The notes under the pieces were generated by a model. It made no database searches and was not told the origin of the DNA. It was given only the letters and a program-made list of their open reading frames with translations. The position numbers were made by a program, and so were the translations under genes. This document shows positions 60,967-64,000 of a stretch of DNA of 64,000 nt, piece after piece. Positions within the stretch are counted from its first letter, which is position 1, and each line of letters begins with the position of its first letter. The stretch lies in the NCBI RefSeq assembly GCF_030410045.1, contig NZ_JAUFRA010000005.1, positions 186,001-250,000 of the forward strand, read 5' to 3'. The stretch comes from Marivivens donghaensis. GTDB lineage: Bacteria > Pseudomonadota > Alphaproteobacteria > Rhodobacterales > Rhodobacteraceae.

Positions 60967-61935
60967 TCAGGCATCAATATCCATGAACTGGTTGCCGGTA
61001 GGTTTCTTTTCCTTCGACCAGTCACGTTTCACACCGAGCATAAGCACGATGTTCTTTGCAACATAGATCGACGAATAGGTACCAACCAGAATGCCCCAAG
61101 TGATCGCAAAGACGAACCCACGGATCACGTCCCCACCCAGCACCAAGAGCGCGATCAGCGCCAAAAGCGTGGTGCCCGAGGTCATGATGGTACGGCTCAG
61201 CGTTTCGTTGGCCGAGAGGTTCAGCACGTCGATCAGCGGCATTTGCTTATACTTGATCAGGTTTTCACGGGCGCGGTCAAAGACAACCACGGTATCGTTG
61301 ATCGAATAGCCCACGATGGTCAAAAGCGCCGCGATGGTCGCCAAATCGAATTTGAACTGGAACACCGCCCAAAGGCCAATGGTCACCGCAACGTCGTGGA
61401 TCAAAGCCACAACAGCGCCCACCGCGAACTGCCATTCGAACCGCAGCCAGATATAGGCCACGATCGCGACAAGCGCCGCGAGAACGGCATAAACCGCCTT
61501 AGAGATCAGCTCGCCCGACACCTTGGGACCAACGGATTCAACAGAGGCAAACGTCACCGCTGGATCGACCGTTTTCAGAGCAGCCTCAACATTGCCCACG
61601 ATGTCTTGGGAAATGCTTTCCTGCCCGTCTTGGGCCTGAATGCGGATCATCGCCACGTGCTGATCTGCGGCAAAGGTCGGGTCAAAGACCTGCGTGATCA
61701 CCACATCGCCGAGGCCGAGCGGATCAATCGCCGCACGATACTCTGCAACATCCACAGCGTTTGTGCTGTCTGTGCGGATCGTGGTGCCGCCACGGAAGTC
61801 GATACCAAAGTTAAGCCCCATCACGAAAAACGCGATGACAGAGGCAATCACCAACACCACAGACGCCCCAAAGGTAGCGCGTGCGACGCGGAAGAAATTG
61901 AAGTTCGTGTTGTCAGGGACAAGACGCATCCGCAT
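60967..61935 (-). CDS. secF: Protein translocase subunit SecF
   Basis: 322 residues, six TM helices. GLNFGIDFRGGTTIRT follows the first helix, and YSINDTVVVFDRARENL lies between TM4 and TM5. With SecD it uses proton flow to pull exported proteins outward. It starts 3 bases after the secD stop. Confidence 0.96.
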   Translation of the reverse strand: MRMRLVPDNTNFNFFRVARATFGASVVLVIASVIAFFVMGLNFGIDFRGGTTIRTDSTNAVDVAEYRAAIDPLGLGDVVITQVFDPTFAADQHVAMIRIQAQDGQESISQDIVGNVEAALKTVDPAVTFASVESVGPKVSGELISKAVYAVLAALVAIVAYIWLRFEWQFAVGAVVALIHDVAVTIGLWAVFQFKFDLATIAALLTIVGYSINDTVVVFDRARENLIKYKQMPLIDVLNLSANETLSRTIMTSGTTLLALIALLVLGGDVIRGFVFAITWGILVGTYSSIYVAKNIVLMLGVKRDWSKEKKPTGNQFMDIDA

Positions 61936-61938
61936 GGC

Positions 61939-63600
61939 TCAGACCTCGATGGTTTTGGGACGGCGGCGTTGGAACCACCAGACGATGAAAAGACGGGTCA
62001 CAAAGAGCGCGGTAAAGACCGAAGTCACGATACCGATGCCCAGAGTGGTCGCAAAGCCGCGCACAGGGCCAGAGCCAACGAACCAAAGAATGGCTGCGGT
62101 GATGATCGTAGTGATGTTCGCATCCACAATTGCCGACATCGCGCGTTCATAACCCAGCTCAATTGCTCGCGCTGGCCCTTTCGCTGTTTTCAGCTCTTCA
62201 CGGATCCGTTCAAAAACCAGAACGTTCGCGTCCACAGCCATACCCATGGTCAGCACAATACCCGCGATACCAGGCAGCGTGAGCGTCGCACCGAGGACCG
62301 ACAATGCCCCAAAGATCATAGCAACGTTGATCACCAGCGCGAGGTTCGCGATCCAGCCAAAGAGGCCGTAGGTCAGCGCCATAAAGATCATGATCAGCGC
62401 GAAACCAACCAGCGCCGCAATTTGACCCGCCTTCACGCTATCCGCACCCAGTTCTGGGCCGATCGTGCGTTCTTCGAGGAAGGACAGACCAACAGGCAGC
62501 GCACCAGCCCGCAACAGAACCGCGAGGTTCGTGGATTCCTCAATCGAGAAGCTCCCCGAAATGATACCAGAGCCGCCCGTGATCGCCTGACGAATGGTCG
62601 GGGCGCTGATCACTTCGTTATCGAGGACAATCGCAAACGGCGCGCCCACGTTTTCCGAGGTATACTGACCAAAGGCCCGAGCCCCCGTCGGATTGAAACG
62701 GAACGATACAGCCGGCAGACCGTTCTGATCAAACGATGGCTGCGCATCAACCAGCTCTTCACCCGTGACAACGGGGGTCCGTTCAAGGATGTAATAGCTG
62801 CCCTCTTCGTTCAGAGACGGCGCGAGGATGTTACCCACACCCGGATTTGCATTCGCATCCGTGGTGCGACCAACGACCGAGTTAAAGGTCAGTTGAGCCG
62901 TCGTGCCGATCCAGTCTTTCAATTCTTGCGCCGATTTCGCGCCGGGAACTTGGATCAGGATACGGTTGTCGCCCTGACGCTGGATCGCAGGCTCACGTGT
63001 GCCCGCAGCGTCAATACGACGACGAATAATTTCAAGCGCTTGTTTGACCACACGGTCGTCAGAGGCCAGCTTTTCCGCCTCAGAGAGCCCGATGCTGATC
63101 ACTTGGCCCTCAGCAGAGACAGTGATGTTCGATGCACCCGCGCCTGTCAGGGTCGCAACAGGCTGGCCCAAACCACGCACCAGTTCCAGCGCACGCTCCA
63201 TGCCAGCGGCATCGGAAATACGCACGCGCAGCGCGTCAGCGGTGGACTCTTCGCGGGTCACAAACCCAACGGTGTCACGTTCTGCAGCCAGCACATCACG
63301 CACCTCAGGCCACATCGCGTCGAGCGTGGCGCCATAGGCCTCTTGCACCTGCACTTCGGCGAGCAGATGCGCACCGCCCCGCAGGTCAAGCCCGAGGTTC
63401 ACCAAATTCGACGGCAGGAACGACGGCCAGAGCGCGACATCCGCCGCGATCTGATCGGAACTCATCCCCGCATCAACCAATTTAACCGCGTCGTTATGAG
63501 ACTCGACGCGGCCGTAGAAAAAGTTCGGCAAGGTAAAGACAACCCCGGCCAGGCAGGCCAGTAGGATCATCAACTGGCGAAAGCGCGAAATATGCAGCAT
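61939..63600 (-). CDS. secD: Protein translocase subunit SecD
   Basis: 553 residues. GLDLRGGAHLLAEV follows TM1; a periplasmic domain spans ~60-370; the conserved GMAVDANVLVFERIREEL lies in the C-terminal membrane part. Works with SecF and YajC. It begins 15 bases after the yajC stop. Confidence 0.96.
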   Translation of the reverse strand: MLHISRFRQLMILLACLAGVVFTLPNFFYGRVESHNDAVKLVDAGMSSDQIAADVALWPSFLPSNLVNLGLDLRGGAHLLAEVQVQEAYGATLDAMWPEVRDVLAAERDTVGFVTREESTADALRVRISDAAGMERALELVRGLGQPVATLTGAGASNITVSAEGQVISIGLSEAEKLASDDRVVKQALEIIRRRIDAAGTREPAIQRQGDNRILIQVPGAKSAQELKDWIGTTAQLTFNSVVGRTTDANANPGVGNILAPSLNEEGSYYILERTPVVTGEELVDAQPSFDQNGLPAVSFRFNPTGARAFGQYTSENVGAPFAIVLDNEVISAPTIRQAITGGSGIISGSFSIEESTNLAVLLRAGALPVGLSFLEERTIGPELGADSVKAGQIAALVGFALIMIFMALTYGLFGWIANLALVINVAMIFGALSVLGATLTLPGIAGIVLTMGMAVDANVLVFERIREELKTAKGPARAIELGYERAMSAIVDANITTIITAAILWFVGSGPVRGFATTLGIGIVTSVFTALFVTRLFIVWWFQRRRPKTIEV

Positions 63601-63615
63601 GTCCGGGGCCTTGTC

Positions 63616-63897
63616 TTATGCCTTAGCAGGTTCGGTCTTGCTCACAACCTGAGCAATGGTCGAACGCACGATGCGAACGTTGACGCCCGCAGCAATCTCG
63701 ATCTCGATCTCATTGTCGTCTTTGACCTTCGACACTTTGCCGATGATCCCACCTTGGGTGACAACTTGATCACCGCGGCGCAGCGCAGCAACCATCGCCT
63801 GATGCTCTTTTACCTTTTTCTGCTGCGGACGGATCAGCAAGAAATACATGATCCCGAAGATCAGGATAAACGGTACGATACCTTGAATGGCCTCCAT
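63616..63897 (-). CDS. yajC: Preprotein translocase subunit YajC
   Basis: 93 residues: one TM helix (FILIFGIMYFLLIRPQQKK), then VKEHQAMVAALRRGDQVVTQGGIIGKVSKV. It heads yajC-secD-secF. The ATG follows GGGGAGCGCC. Confidence 0.96.
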   Translation of the reverse strand: MEAIQGIVPFILIFGIMYFLLIRPQQKKVKEHQAMVAALRRGDQVVTQGGIIGKVSKVKDDNEIEIEIAAGVNVRIVRSTIAQVVSKTEPAKA

Positions 63898-64000
63898 CAG
63901 GCGCTCCCCTTCGTGTTAAATATGCAGGTCTCGCCCCGCAAAAGTCGCGGCACGTTAATTCGCAGATGGGGGAATGGCAACCGGACCGCAACCCCATATC

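Noticed and set aside
61243..63564. 773-residue plus-strand open frame opposite secD/secF
   Set aside because: It is the antisense of clear secD and secF genes and has a low-complexity Arg/His-rich composition.

Overview
The window looks like a chromosomal segment of a marine Rhodobacterales (Roseobacter-group) alphaproteobacterium. The grounds are a complete RcGTA-type gene transfer agent (GTA) head-tail cluster lying next to cysE, the zapA / coiled-coil / tkt / gap / pgk gene order, a PDH operon whose E1-beta carries its own lipoyl domain, moderately high GC, and a GC-rich repeat (core AATATCCCGGGGGT) seen twice between genes. No integrase, insertion sequence or CRISPR array was seen. Gene functions rest on recognising protein motifs and gene order by eye, not on database searches.

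Layout. 0.3-3.7 kb: purL, a Cys-rich protein, bolA and the monothiol glutaredoxin grxD. 3.7-4.9 kb (minus): an MliC-like lysozyme-inhibitor protein, zapA and a coiled-coil partner. 4.93-5.10 kb: a strongly self-complementary intergenic stretch that may be a structured RNA. 5.1-18.6 kb: a central-carbon block (tkt, DUF808 membrane protein, two tandem gap paralogues, two cyclophilins, pgk, class I fba, ftsB, pdhA-pdhB-pdhC). Similar 12-bp LacI-type palindromes precede gap1, gap2, pgk and fba, which suggests one regulator for lower glycolysis/gluconeogenesis. 18.7-20.6 kb: a GNAT acetyltransferase, an AhpD-like protein, cysE and a small protein that abuts the GTA.

20.9-34.5 kb (minus): the GTA structural cluster, from g1 (small terminase-like) through terminase, portal, g3.5, protease, capsid, connectors, major tail protein, chaperones, tape measure, distal tail, hub, cell-wall peptidase and the 1278-residue g15. 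Most genes overlap by ATGA or TGATG. Every gene reads open except the major capsid gene g5, which has an in-frame TAG at codon 304, where I recall the R. capsulatus protein having Trp. Coding resumes in the same frame to the normal C-terminus.

34.6-40.9 kb: mltG, fabF, acpP, fabG and fabD (envelope and fatty-acid synthesis), with a PilZ-domain membrane protein between fabF and acpP and a TetR-family gene that also has an in-frame TAG. TAG is a normal stop for at least two other genes here, so codon reassignment is unlikely. 41-46 kb: a two-TM protein, rpsF-rpsR-rplI, a secreted protein, tig, tRNA-Leu(UAG) and a Hint-domain protein. 46-55 kb: nnr, glnB-glnA, an HDOD-like (DUF3445) protein with a membrane nuclease/phosphatase-fold protein, purB, a FliG-like protein and an LpxL-like acyltransferase. 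55-64 kb (mainly minus): DUF1223, a second Hint protein, an unrecognised protein, then the cytochrome c maturation genes ccmA-B-C-D-G, preceded by yajC-secD-secF and a Mth938-like protein.
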